From positions 62,953,027 through 63,017,026 of the forward strand of contig CM056378.1 in NCBI GenBank assembly GCA_029718625.1: DNA of 64,000 bases, read 5' to 3'. This DNA is from Synaphobranchus kaupii (lineage: Eukaryota; Chordata; Actinopteri; Anguilliformes; Synaphobranchidae). A program made the translations under genes and the position numbers. This document shows positions 35,758 through 46,638 of this stretch, piece by piece. Numbering within the stretch: the stretch's first letter is position 1; every line of letters starts with the position of its first letter. The notes under the pieces were generated by a model. The model was not told the DNA's origin, ran no database searches, and saw nothing but the letters and a program-made list of their open reading frames with translations.

Positions 35758-35765
35758 CTGTTTAC

Positions 35766-36178
35766 ATTGATTATCAGTCAAGCAGTTGATTTACTGAATA
35801 ACAAATATCAATAAATACAGCAAGTTTTGTGTTCTAGCGTATTTCTTTGTGTCATAAAATTGTGTAGCATTTAAATATGTAGGACAGTCTGTGCACTGGA
35901 AAAAGAGTATAAAGCATTTAAACCGAATATATTCTCAACCTGTTTCCATTTATTTTGCTTGCTTATGTCAATCAAATAAATGCAGTTGCAGGTTAGCATT
36001 GCGTTTTCTCCTCATCACGTTAAAGAATGTCATTAATTGAAGACGGCACTCGATTTAGTCAAAACGATTTAAACATTAGAAAGCATACATTTAAAGAGGA
36101 AAACCTCTTAAATTGCTGGAACCAGCATTGAGCGCAATACATGATTTCAAGCTAGAAAAGCGAATTTACCCAAATATA
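35766..36178. other. intron DNA, no feature seen
   Basis: AT-rich sequence between the hAT and Tc1 elements, with no exon or clear repeat. Confidence 0.5.
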
Positions 36179-36376
36179 CAGTCAAGCTGGAAAGTCTGCA
36201 CACCCCTTTCACCTTCTCCTTCTCTACTACAATAGATTGAGTTAATTTTTTGCCAAACATCTACACACAATAGCCAATAATGACAAAGTGAAAACAGGTT
36301 TTTAGAAAATATGCAATTTTATTTTACTGACAAAAATAGGTTATTTAGGGGTTACATATCTGTACACACCCTTAGC

Positions 36377-37351
36377 CTAATACTTGGTTGCTGCACCTTT
36401 GGCAGCGATTACAGCTTCAAGGCGTCTTGGGAAAGAAGAAGCTACGAGCTTGGCACACTTGTTTCTGGACATTTTTGCCCATTCCTTTTGGCATATCCTT
36501 GCAAGCTCCGTCAGGTTGGATGGGGAGCATCGGTACACAGCCATTTTCAGCTCTTTCCACAGATGTTCAATTGGATTCAGGTCTGGGCTCTGGCTGGGCC
36601 ACTCAAGGACATGCGCAGACTTTCTCCGAAGCCACTCCTTTGTTCTCTTGGCTGTGTGCTTCGGGTCGTTGTCATGTTGGAAGGTAAACCTTCGCCCCAG
36701 TCTGAGGTCCAGAGCGCTCTGGAGCAGGTTTTCTTCAAGGATCTCGGTGTACTTAGCTGTATTCATCTTTCCCTCTATCAGGACTAGTCGCCCCGTTCCC
36801 GCTGCTGAAAAACATCCCCACATCATGATGCTGCCACCGCCATGCTTCACTGTAGGGATGGTATTAGCCAGGTGATGAGCGGTGCCTGGTTTCCTCCAGA
36901 CGTGACGCTTGGTATTCAGGCCAAAAAGTTCAATTTTGGTTTCATCAGACCAGAGAATCTTGATTCTCATGGTTTGAGAGTCCTCTAGATGCCTTTTGGC
37001 AAACTCCAAGCGGGATGTGATGTGCCTTTTACTAAGGAGGGGCTTCCGTCTGGCCACTCTACCATAAAGGCCTGATTGGTAGAGTGCTGCCTGGATGGTT
37101 GATCTTCTGAAAGGTTCTCCCATCTCCACAAGGATACGCTGGAGCTCCGTCAGAGTGACCCTCGGGTTCCTGCTCACCTCCCTGGCCAAGGCCCGTCTTC
37201 CCCGATTGCTCAGTTTGGCCGAGCGGCCAGGTCTAGGAAGATTCTTGGTGGTTCCAAACTTCTTCCATTTACGAATGATGGTGGCCACTGTGCTCTTTGG
37301 GACCTGTAAAGCTGCAGAGATTTTTCCGTACCCTTCTCCAGATCTATGCAT
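36377..37351 (-). CDS. Tc1-like DD34E transposase, N-terminally truncated
   Basis: The enzyme cuts and joins its own transposon ends at TA sites. The 324-codon frame keeps most of the paired-like DNA-binding region (VPKSTVATIIRKWKKFG, then a second helix set around LTELQRIL). It also keeps the catalytic DDE core: [20 protein letters not shown] and NPIEHLWKELK, with 34 residues between the second Asp and the Glu. It ends AAKGAATKY, the normal carboxyl end. The frame now starts at an ATG formed at the junction with the L2 insertion. About 22 residues present in copy 2 (MSEQAMGSKEL onward) are cut off, removing the start of the first helix-turn-helix. The rest has no stop. I expect weak or no activity. 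Confidence 0.9.
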   Translation of the reverse strand: MHRSGEGYGKISAALQVPKSTVATIIRKWKKFGTTKNLPRPGRSAKLSNRGRRALAREVSRNPRVTLTELQRILVEMGEPFRRSTIQAALYQSGLYGRVARRKPLLSKRHITSRLEFAKRHLEDSQTMRIKILWSDETKIELFGLNTKRHVWRKPGTAHHLANTIPTVKHGGGSIMMWGCFSAAGTGRLVLIEGKMNTAKYTEILEENLLQSALDLRLGRRFTFQHDNDPKHTAKRTKEWLRRKSAHVLEWPSQSPDLNPIEHLWKELKMAVYRCSPSNLTELARICQKEWAKMSRNKCAKLVASSFPRRLEAVIAAKGAATKY

Positions 37352-37425
37352 TACATTACATTACATTACATTTATTTAGCAGACGCTTTTATCCAAAGCG
37401 ACGTACAGTAAGTGCGTACAGAGAC
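37350..37425 (-). mobile_element. 76-bp 5'-truncated L2 LINE tail
   Basis: The insertion carries ATTACATTACATT and AGCAGACGCTTTTATCC, the 3' tail of the LINE family at 59414. It is flanked by CTATGC on one side and, sharing its last C, CTATGC on the other: a 5-6-bp target duplication. Copy 2 of the Tc1 shows the empty site. Confidence 0.9.
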
Positions 37426-37879
37426 TATGCCTTGACATAATCCTGTTTCTGAGGTCTGCATACAATTCCTTTGACCCCATGACTTGGAGTTTGCTCTGAC
37501 ATGCACTGTCAACTGTGGGACCTTATATAGGCAGGTGTTGGCAATCCCCAATCATGTCCAATCAATTGAATTTATCACAGGTGGACTCCAATTAAGTTGT
37601 AGAAACATCTCAAGGAGTATCAGTGGAAACAAAATGCACCTCAGCTCACTTTTGGGTGTCATATCAAAGGGTGTGCACACTTGTGTACATATGATATTTT
37701 ACATTTAGATTTTTAATAAATTAGCACAAATGTCTAAAAACCTGTTTTCACTTTGTCATTATGGGCTATTTTGTGTAGAATTTTGAGACAAAGAATTAAC
37801 TCAATCTATTGTAGAATATGTCTAACGTAATAAAACGTGGAGAAGGTGAAAGGGGTGTGCAGACTTTCCAGCTTGACTG

Positions 37880-39305
37880 TATGCTGTTCATTGATCACTT
37901 AGCTAAACTGCAGAATCTTCGCATGATATATTAACGCATTTTGGGTGAGCACAAATGTGGATATAGTAAAATGCTGCACAAGTTTATTTACCTATTCGTC
38001 TTGGTTATTGAGAAATTCAATTGTTTGATTGTTAGACTATCTGACAAATTATACAGAAAAATATTGAGAGACAAGAAGCCAAATAATCTGTTTAAAAGCA
38101 AGATTACAGAGAACCTGGTAGTACATCCCACAGAACGCTACTCTTTTGCTGCATAAAGCAATTAGCTAAACTATGAAATACAAAATAGCAAACTACTACT
38201 TGATTAACCTGTATTTATTAGCCTATACAACGTCTTTTCAATTCTGTATGTGCATTTAATTTATAATACCGTGATAAACTTTAATGTGATTATCACTGAA
38301 CAGGAAGTTTGATGTGAATTGTGGGTAATATGAGCTTGCCGAGTCTGCTCTTTTGCAGACTCGTTCCCTTGAGAAAAGTTGAGTGTGGAGGGGCTATGTC
38401 ACAAACTTCACTTGGCTTTCTAACGGATTGGACTCACACCTAAAATGGAGACCGAGGGTACATCCTGGGCTGCGTCCCATTCCAATTTTTTCTCCACCCT
38501 CGTAAACTTCACTTGCAAACTTCACTTGGGGGAATACCTTTTGAGACCAGGATGTACCCTCGGTCTGCTAGAAACACAACAACAAATATAGCGGTACTAG
38601 CCAACAACAGAACCACAAACATGCGCAATGGACAAAATATAATGTATTACAAGTATAGCCAATTACAATAAAATGCAACGCCACATCAGAAGACAAAAAG
38701 TATATGTGCAAAATAGTAACGAATACCAACTAAGAAAAAGAGCTGCTGGAAACAGCACACATAGCGGTACTGGCCAACAACATGTCTACAAAATACAAAT
38801 ACAAAGTCCAATGTAGAACAAAATCCCACTAATGGACTAAACTAAATCTGTAAAGAGCAAGCAATAAAGTCCAGACAATGGACAGTACAAAACGAGCCTT
38901 AAATGACAACCCGAGTCCATATCCTGAATGGAACAAAGCCAGCCTTAAATGGCAAGCAACCAAAGTCTGTATAGATGAAACAAAATTAATCTTAGTCGGG
39001 ACAAAGCAAGCCCTACAAGCAAGCTAACAAAGTCCAGATCTTGGACAACACAGAGCAAGCCTTTCATGGCATGCAGTCAAAGTCCATACCCCAGATTATA
39101 CCAAAGTTCTAATTCAAGAAAAGGTGAAGACAACAAAGACAAAACTACAAAAGTATTGAGTCACAAATGCACACAAGTAATGAGAAAATTACTAAATGCC
39201 AAAGTTACTGCAAAAAAAAACTAAAGCAGCAAAGGGACTAATGACCACATGGAAAACAATGTAGTCACGCCTCCTCATGAATATTCATATCCAGACGAGC
39301 CCCCA
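37880..39305. repeat. dispersed-repeat DNA, no gene
   Basis: 38340-38560 holds two inverted ACTTCACTTGG/CCACCCTCGTAAAC-type segments related to 34190-34300. 38580-39240 is A-rich with recurring AAAGTCCA/ACAAAGC phrases, an imperfect tandem array. No exon seen. Confidence 0.5.
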
Positions 39306-39790
39306 ATTTGTTACGACCCAAAACCCACACGTGTTACAATAACCAAGTGGATACAAAAGGGTCTAACAAAAGTGTCTACTCAATTAAGCCTGATAAAAAA
39401 AATAATGCAGTCAAAAAACAGATTGTCACGTTTACGCAGTACGGGAACAAATATTCATTTGCCAAACACAGAAAATAAAGTTTTCACGCAACATATCATC
39501 TGATTAAGAGCGCATTATTGCATTAATGTAAAAAAATCAATAAACAACTGCCATTGCATACATGTTTTCAACAAGCGTAATTTGAAAGACTGTCACAAGC
39601 CTCAATCTCAGGCTTGGTCTGGTAGCCTACCCTTATCACCCTAGGTAACGTTACAGTACTGGAAAAACACATCCATGTATGTGCAGCTGCGTTATGGCCT
39701 TGTGCTTAGTGTTCCTGACATTGATGTAGGAGTTCCCTGGTTTGAGCCTCGGCTAAGATTCCTTCATTTATTTTTATTCATGTTCCTTTT
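39306..39790. repeat. dispersed repeat shared with 33850 and 13085
   Basis: 39320-39410 matches 33850-33950, and 39440-39540 matches 13100-13200. It ends with a GGTTTGAGCCTCGG string that resembles a pol III B box only weakly. Confidence 0.6.
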
Positions 39791-39889
39791 TACTGGGCTA
39801 CTGCAGCTCTGCAAAACACCAATTGTTTTGTTAGCTACGCTGGTCATCTGCGGACATATAACACATTTATACCATGTATACAACCCTTT

Positions 39890-40338
39890 AAAGTGATACT
39901 GCAGTCAAAAACCGACTTTTCCCGTTGAAAACCAATGTTTTGGGTTAGATTATGATCATACACAACTGTTTATGTCTGAAAATCTCATGTTTAGTCAAAA
40001 TGGTTTGTGTAGTTTGTGGAGTTTTGTGTAGGCTTACCAATACGCTGGTTTCCGGGGATTCGTGACATCACGAGATCCTTAACATAAAAATGGGTGGAGT
40101 TTAGGTGGTCCTAGGGGTGGTCTTGGCTGGGCACGTGGTATAAAAGCAGAAACCAACGTTTTTTTTTTTACTCTTTGAGACTGAGACCCTTGTACTGCTA
40201 ACTAGCTAGTTCAAGTTCAAATGCAAATTGCTTTGTATTACTGCTAACGTTAATATTACGACTTATATCGAGCTACATAGAGAGTTATTCATCTACAACG
40301 TTTTACTATTTGGTATCTTTAGCTAACTTGCCTGCATT
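39890..40338 (+). promoter_or_regulatory. compact promoter-like segment
   Basis: Reading toward the small ORF at 40339: a CRE-like TGACATCA (about 40064-40071), then CACGTG E-box (about 40133), then TATAAAAG seven bases further (about 40140). The TATA box is about 200 bp upstream of the ATG. The order and close spacing look like a real TATA promoter, possibly that of a transposon. No direct evidence of transcription. Confidence 0.45.
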
Positions 40339-40482
40339 ATGCCAAAGAGTCAGAGATGTATTGTTCCTCGGTGCAACGCCACCGGCTCTGTTAGCTGTCA
40401 TAATCTGCAGAGAGACCCAGCGCTACTTAGCCAGTGGCTTCAAGCTATCGGTGTAGAGCATGCGGACTTGCCGAAGAAATAA
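40339..40482 (+). CDS. 47-codon ORF, C2CH/THAP-like opening
   Basis: The ATG opens a short frame starting MPKSQRCIVPRCNATG and containing CHNLQRDPALLSQWLQ before TAA at 40480. The C-x4-C pair, a following Cys-His and a Trp recall the first half of a THAP zinc finger, but the C-terminal CxxHF and AVPxxF parts are missing. It lies downstream of a compact TATA promoter. It could be the first exon of a THAP-bearing transposase whose remainder was deleted, a truncated repressor-like fragment, or chance. Too short to appear in usual ORF lists. Confidence 0.4.
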   Translation: MPKSQRCIVPRCNATGSVSCHNLQRDPALLSQWLQAIGVEHADLPKK

Positions 40483-40624
40483 ATAAATACCTGTGTATTT
40501 ACATAATACCTACATTGTAATCTGTGGGTGGTATATTGTATTTACATGTGCATTTTGTAATCATTACATCAGTTAAGTAAAACAGCTTAGGACAATATAC
40601 CTATACATGAGTTACTGTAATGGG

Positions 40625-42536
40625 GCATGACGTGTGAGATGGGAGGAGCCAAACGCAGCAAGGGGATTCATTAAGCCCTTAGGCCACTAAGGCGGGATAC
40701 CCGCAGATAAGGGAGGAGACAAGACAAGGAACAACAAACACCCTACAGACGCTACTAACCGGCTAACTGTCAAACGCTAAGTAGAGCGCAAGGACAGGGA
40801 TCTGAACAGCCAGACATAATACACGCCCTGTCTCGGTAACGAGACACAATAAACGGGCGAGTAGCGAAAAGGCACAAATAAACAGTCAACAAATGAAGAA
40901 AGAAATAATTTAATAAGAGGCAAAAGAACAGATGTTACGTGGCTAATTCCATAAGCTAGAACTAAGTCATATGCGGAACCTAAAGGAGGGTAAACGCCCG
41001 ATCTCCCAGGGGGAAGAAACATTTTACAGGCGAGCCGACGGAGAACCGCAGTCCCATAACCTTACCAGCAAAAATGACCAAGCTTAAAACAGAGCCACGC
41101 CCTAACCTCTCAGACAGGAGGAATGTAATGAGGCGAAGGAACAGATAATTAATGTTCCAAGGCTTAAAGGCTCGCAGTCACACGCACACATGTCCACAAA
41201 ATCGCCCGGTCTCACTAAGAGACGAATTGCACCGAAGGGCAAACAGAACTAAGTTCTGAACAGAATAGCCCAAATCTCCATACCCGGAGAACAAGCACAA
41301 AAGACGAAAAGGACAGCTGCACCGAAACTATAGGCTATATGACTGACACAAGCACAAACACAAATAAGCTCTGCCTCTCAAATAAGGGGAAATCAAACGA
41401 GGCGAACAGGAACAGAGATTTAACGTTCCACGGCTAGTTTAATAAGTGCGCAGTCTAAAGCAGAAAACGAGGTAAACACCCGATCTCCCAGGAGGGAGAA
41501 ACATTTTACAGGTGAGCCGACGAGACCGTCGTCCCATAACTTTCCTATCCAAATAGACTACGCACGCTTAATATAAAAACAACCGCCCTAGCCTCTCAGT
41601 AAAAGAATGTATGAAACGAGGCGAAATGGAACAGAGAGCTAACGTTCCGAGGCTATTATATGAAACACGCAGTCAAACACAAACACGTCCACAACATCGC
41701 CCAAGCTCCACATAAGGAGACAACACACCCGGAGAACGAAACAGAACAACAGTTCACAACAAAATCGTCTCGCAGGCAAAAAGGGCGAACAGGATAACTG
41801 CAACAAAAGACCTACGCAAACATAATAGCACGACAGCCTCTCAATACAAATAAAAACCCTGACTCACAACAAAGGGGAACGCAGTCCACGAGAAGGAGAC
41901 CAAACAGGGAATAAACGTACCGAAGCTACTAACTGGCTTACCGTAACCCGGAAATGAGTAGAAGCTAAAACGCCAGGTCTCTCAGTAAGAAAACCAATCA
42001 AAAGGCGAACAAATGGACCAGAGAAACTGCTACTCTATACTTCTACGAGCTAATAAACTAAGTAGAAGCAAAACGCCTGAACTCCCTATGGGAAGACGTG
42101 CCGAAGGGCGAGCAGAACTACTGTTCCGAACAGAATCGCCCAAAACTCCATACACGGAGAAAAAGCACTAAAAAGGCAAAATAGAGCAGAGATTTACGGT
42201 CCAAAACTTCTACGAGATAATTGACTACCAAGCCAGCAAGAAATAAGCCCTGCCTCAACAAAGAGACGTTAAAAAATAGGCGAGTAGCCAAAATGGTACG
42301 AGAACTCACAGCCAACAAAAACACCACAGTACAAACAATTAACAATTAATGTAGAAGCCCCGAACGAAGGAAACGGTAGGCTTATATACCTCTCTCCAGG
42401 TGACTAAGCACAGGTGTGGGCGCTTAACAGCAGCTCCGCAATCTAAGCAGGGCGGAGCAAGCATCCACCTAATGAGCAGCGCCCTCGCGTGGCCACCAAG
42501 GAGAACGACCGCATAGGGAAACAGGGTCAAAACCAT
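40625..42536. repeat. complex tandem-repeat element, copy 2
   Basis: The first ~110 bp matches 547-660 almost base for base (GACGTGTGAGxTGGGAGG, GCCACTAAGGCGGGA). The body again alternates phrases such as CGATCTCCCAGGxGGGA, ACATTTTACAGG and CCCAAGCTCCA in irregular ~200-250-bp units, with TTCTACGAG motifs toward the right. The right end reads AAAACCATGACAG. No ORF resembles a transposase or polymerase. With copy 1 it defines a dispersed element made largely of internal tandem repeats. Confidence 0.7.
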
Positions 42537-43934
42537 GACAGTTACATTGTACTTGTGATATTATTGTGTAATTGTACATGTATTGGCCACTATTATACAG
42601 TTGGGCCAAGCATGCCCGACTACAGCGCAGCAGTATTAGACAAATTAAGAATAGCTTCATAATTACGCTGACATAACGTTACCTCGGTAACCTCACGGCA
42701 ACACAAGTTTTCTGGAGGGGACAGGTTAGAGCAGTGGCCACAAGCACACCTGTTGGGATTTTTTCTGTTTACATGCAAGTTATCTGTACAAGCTACAACA
42801 AAAATGCTTTTGCAAACGGTTGACATTACTGATAGGTAATAGCTAATGTGGGGTTGAAGGCAACCTATTGTGTGAGCTATCTTAGCTATCTTTTATAGGA
42901 TAGAATAGAATAACTTGTATTTTCCCGTTTGGGAACTTCAGTTGTAGCCCCAGCAACAACAAAAAACAGAGACAGTGGGGCAGACCCACAGCACACAAAC
43001 AAACATATCAAATAAAGACATTCAATAGAATAATTTCATTAATAAAGTGAATTAAAGTGGAATACAGCCATGCTGTCATGATTAAAAATAGCCCCCACTG
43101 TCCCGAGATGTCCAGTGGCATTAAGCAGTCCAACACACAAACTGCGCCTCTTCCTCCATACACGCAGTGTTGCGGTCTCTGTATGTTGTCGAAATGGATC
43201 CACCGAACTGCGTCAACCTTCCCAGTCGTCGCCTCACTCCTCCCCCGCATTATCTTCTCCTTCCATTCCCTGGTTGCCCTTTGAAGACCGCCTGCACTCT
43301 CTGATCAGTCCCGACATCTTCAACTCCGGTGAAGAGCGATGGTAAACTTTGCTGCTGCAGATCCAACGGACAATCCCGAGCATATGTTGCCAATGCGTCT
43401 CCATGGTGACAACCAAAAAAAAATTATCCTGGCGAGGCAATTCGCCAATATCATCAAAACAAGCAGCAGGAGTGCCCCGAAAAATCTCCAGCCCGCCTCC
43501 CCGCACCACAACAGATACACAGCGCATGAAAAAACAAAACTCAAAAGCCCGACACAACAAAATACATTCAAATTAACAAACACGAACACGAGAGACAGCT
43601 GGACTACATGTCGCCATTACAGCGCCACGTAACGTCACCCTATGAATACTATTATGAATACGTAATGTTAGCTAATAAACGATAGCAATAATACATTTGA
43701 TGTAGCCCTAGCAAAACTAAGACACTATTATGAAGAAACTAGGATACGATTACAGCACAAGGTGAGAGACAAAAGTATATGGAGTATATAGACAAAATAT
43801 ATAGACCAGGACAAAGGCGAGAGTAGCAAGAGGCTAAGGGAGCATTGGGGCATGTGCAGCACAGTCTAGGAGAGGGATGGGGGACTTGGGAGCTAGCCTA
43901 GCTGTATTGAATGAATGATTCAGACACAATATTA
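42537..43934. other. repeat-like DNA, no supported gene
   Basis: 42897-42960 has the GATAGAATAGAATAACTTGTA motif also seen at 6915, probably a LINE end in the plus-to-minus direction. ORFs on both strands at 43008-43632 overlap, conflict and show no domain, so this is likely the body of an old retroelement or MITE. Unresolved. Confidence 0.4.
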
Positions 43935-44115
43935 GTTGGCAACAGGAGGTGGTGTTAATTGTATTTTATTAGAGATTAAATACATAGTTAATCTACAAAC
44001 TGATATTTTACAGTGTAATTGTGGGCTATCTGTAATAGGACAGATGATCTCAGTCTCGTTAAGAGTGGGCGTTATGGTTACGCAAATGTCTGATCAGTAG
44101 GAGATTACATTAGTT
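43935..44115. repeat. dispersed repeat shared with 5640-5840
   Basis: Contains AATCTACAAACTGATA, GGGCTATCTGTAATAGGA and GGCGTTATGGTTACGC, the direct counterpart of 5640-5840. Confidence 0.65.
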
Positions 44116-44405
44116 TCTTTTCTATCCGGACCACAGAACTGTTCTTATACAGTTAGAACAGTGTAAGAGTTACAGCTAGCACTGCTATATGCAGTATCAA
44201 TGATAATCCTTCACATTAGCTGGACAGCTAGCATAAGTCATAGCCTCTAGTAATATAGCTATAACTGTAATAACGATTACATTGAGCCTAAAGCCCTATT
44301 CGGACAGGATAAGTTTTCAGGACAATGTAAAAGTAATTATTATCACAGGACGTCTGTAATGTTAATGGCCGATTCGGACGGGATAAAGTATCTCCGTAAT
44401 CAGCG

Positions 44406-46017
44406 GCTGTGTTCCATTATGCACACTTGCGTTCAACGTACTTGCATTCTAGGTAGTACATTCTTCCAATTACACTAGCTAGAACACACTTTATAGTATG
44501 CAAGAGTGCAAGTATGCTTCAATTTTGGAACACACTTGATGACGTAGTCAGCAGAATAGCCTACCTTTGACCGAACACAGTAAAAACAATAGAATCACCT
44601 CCACTAATTACCTTACTCGATAACCTAGCTAAGGTAAAGTTAGCACCATTAGGGCTAAGCATTTGAAATTAACTGTCCAACAAATGTTATGGTGCATGGC
44701 ATTATTTACAATAAATATTGTTTTGCCAAATTTTGCGTTTTCATTGTTTAAGACATTACTGCCATGGTGAAACTAGCTACTTTGTGTGTGAACCATATGA
44801 GGCAATCGTTTTATCTCAGTTACGGATATCCCGACCTAAGTGGCGGAATCAGGCCAGATCATCTCATACCAGCAGTCAAATGGAATAGCAAGACGCCTTA
44901 AATATAATGCAGACATATTATACTTATACTGCTTGGTCATGCTGTCAGTAACTGTAACAAGCTCAACTTCGGTTAACAGTACAGCTTCTGGAAAAAAATT
45001 ATGCTTATTTAACTACGGAGCCGGTGTAATTTTGCCCCGTTTTTCGACTCCCCTGCAGAACCCCCTTCACATAAACGCAGTCGTCAAGAGCTAAGCTCTT
45101 TTGCTTAATTTCTCAAATTAAATTTAAAACGATAGGCTAATACTGTGGCTTGTGGTACGAGCATACTCAGCATAGCTATGAACTATGAATTCAATTCAAT
45201 TTTACTTGTATAGCGCTTTTTTACAGATAACTGTCACAAAGACGTTGCACAATTGTTCTTATTGATTGAGGTGGACCATAAAATAAAGAGGTAAAAAGCA
45301 GGCAAAGGTTGGGATATTCAAGTGTCACGATTCGAAGTGACAGCATAGTATGATATTAAATAATAGCATATTATTAAGAGACGTGATTAAGATACCATAG
45401 GCTACTGTAGGCTAATTTTGTTAAGTGTCATACCTTGCACTTCGCTTAGTGACACTTGAAAGATATCCCACCCTCTGCCTGCCAGTGAAAAAGATGTGTT
45501 CAACATTGTTACTCTTTACATTATGGTCAACCACAATCAACAGAACAATCTACAATTCATGGTTCATAGCTCCTACCACAATCCACACAGTATTATCGCT
45601 TACATTTTAACTGGAGAAATTAAGCAAAAGAAAGGCGCAGGCGTTCATCTGCAGGGGAGTTGAAAAATGGCAAACCTGTAGCATATAGTTAGGCTACCGC
45701 AGCAATTTTGGTCGTTGTGTTTTACATTTTAACTGAGCAAAGCTGTCTCTCATAAGACAGTTTTGGTTACATGCCGTGTTACGCTATATTTCTACAGTCT
45801 ATGGTTAGCGCAATGATCTCTGGGAACGAAAAACCCGTACAAGTGTGCATCGATGCACACTTGAAATTCTGGGTCTTGTCCAGTACGGAAGTCCACATCC
45901 AGGGATTTTAAAATATACTTGCTTTTTGCATACTTGCGGTTCGGAACGCACTAATGACAAACAAAATGGCGCTATGCGCACTGGCTAGAGTGCAAGTATG
46001 CATAATGGATGCACAGC
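44406..46017. mobile_element. inner TIR element with 5-bp duplication CAGCG
   Basis: Starts GCTGTGTTCCATTATGC and ends GCATAATGGATGCACAGC, an imperfect inverted pair. CAGCG occurs at 44401-44405 and 46018-46022. Inside are further inverted segments (AGCTCTTTTGCTTAATTTC near 45090 against GAAATTAAGCAAAAG near 45615; GGGATATTCAAGTGTCAC near 45310 against GTGACACTTGAAAGATATCC near 45448). No transposase was found. Confidence 0.8.
45187..45260. repeat. possible LINE tail fragment
   Basis: ATTCAATTCAATTTTACTTG followed by TATAGCGC is wording I associate with the 3' end of fish LINEs, here buried in the inner TIR element. Confidence 0.4.
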
Positions 46018-46638
46018 CAGCGTCTAGAATTAGAGAGATGGGAGTGTCTACTCCATTTTGTCGTCACACCGAAAATGTTCCCCACGCATCATACAATGTT
46101 ACACTATTTTCACTGAAAACTGATTGCTTCTGGTAGAAAATCGCTGGCAGAGAGCAATTGAAAAGATGCAGATGCCAAAAAAAAAAAACTACGTGGAGAC
46201 AATGTTGGCATGGCAAACATGTCCACAAAAAGCGCAAAGAATCCTGCATTACACCTCTACGACAACATGGACTAGACACTCCCATCTCTACAATTCTAGA
46301 CGCTGATTACGGAGATACTTTATCCCGTCCGAATCGGCCATTAACATTACAGACGTCCTGTGATAACAATTACTTTACAGACATTGTCCTGAAAACCTAT
46401 CCCGTCTGAATAGCAATAGTATGTGCCTGCAATACCGGAGCATACCAGAAGTGCAGTCTCAGGACCCCCCTCTCAGGACCGCATTCCAAGGACCCTAGTT
46501 TTTCGCGACAGCGCCACCTACCAAATTGGATGACCGTGACAGTGCAACCATGGCAGGACTGCAGTTCTAGCGTGTCTTTATCAATAATAAAGCTGAATAA
46601 AAATTTTTACCTCTGGCTCCAAAAAGACCATAACTTAA

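Larger units (their letters stand above)
36179..37879 (-). mobile_element. Tc1-like transposon with long TIRs (copy 1)
   Basis: Starts CAGTCAAGCTGGAAAGTC and ends with its complement, with TA at 36177-36178 and 37880-37881. The inverted ends extend about 210 bp with internal matches (GACAAAGTGAAAACAGG on the left, its complement on the right), an IR/DR-like layout. It carries the nearly complete transposase at 36377-37351 and a 76-bp L2 tail insertion at 37350-37425. The sister copy at 49806-51433 lacks that insertion. Confidence 0.95.
44293..46415. mobile_element. outer TIR element, interrupted
   Basis: Left arm GCCCTATTCGGACAGGATAA and right arm ending CCCGTCTGAATAGC are inverted for about 145 bp in all. 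The left arm is broken after CAGCG at 44405 and resumes at 46018, because the inner element 44406-46017 inserted there. The uninterrupted right arm (46271-46415) shows the original sequence. Without the inner element it is about 506 bp and non-coding. Superfamily not determined. Confidence 0.85.

Noticed and set aside
36311..36875. Plus-strand ORFs opposite the Tc1 transposase (also 50033-50620 and 37095-37379)
   Set aside because: Antisense shadows of the minus-strand transposase, and the same shadows appear in both Tc1 copies.
43008..43632. Overlapping ORFs of 75-108 codons on both strands
   Set aside because: They contradict each other in frame and strand and show no motif. Probably old repeat sequence.
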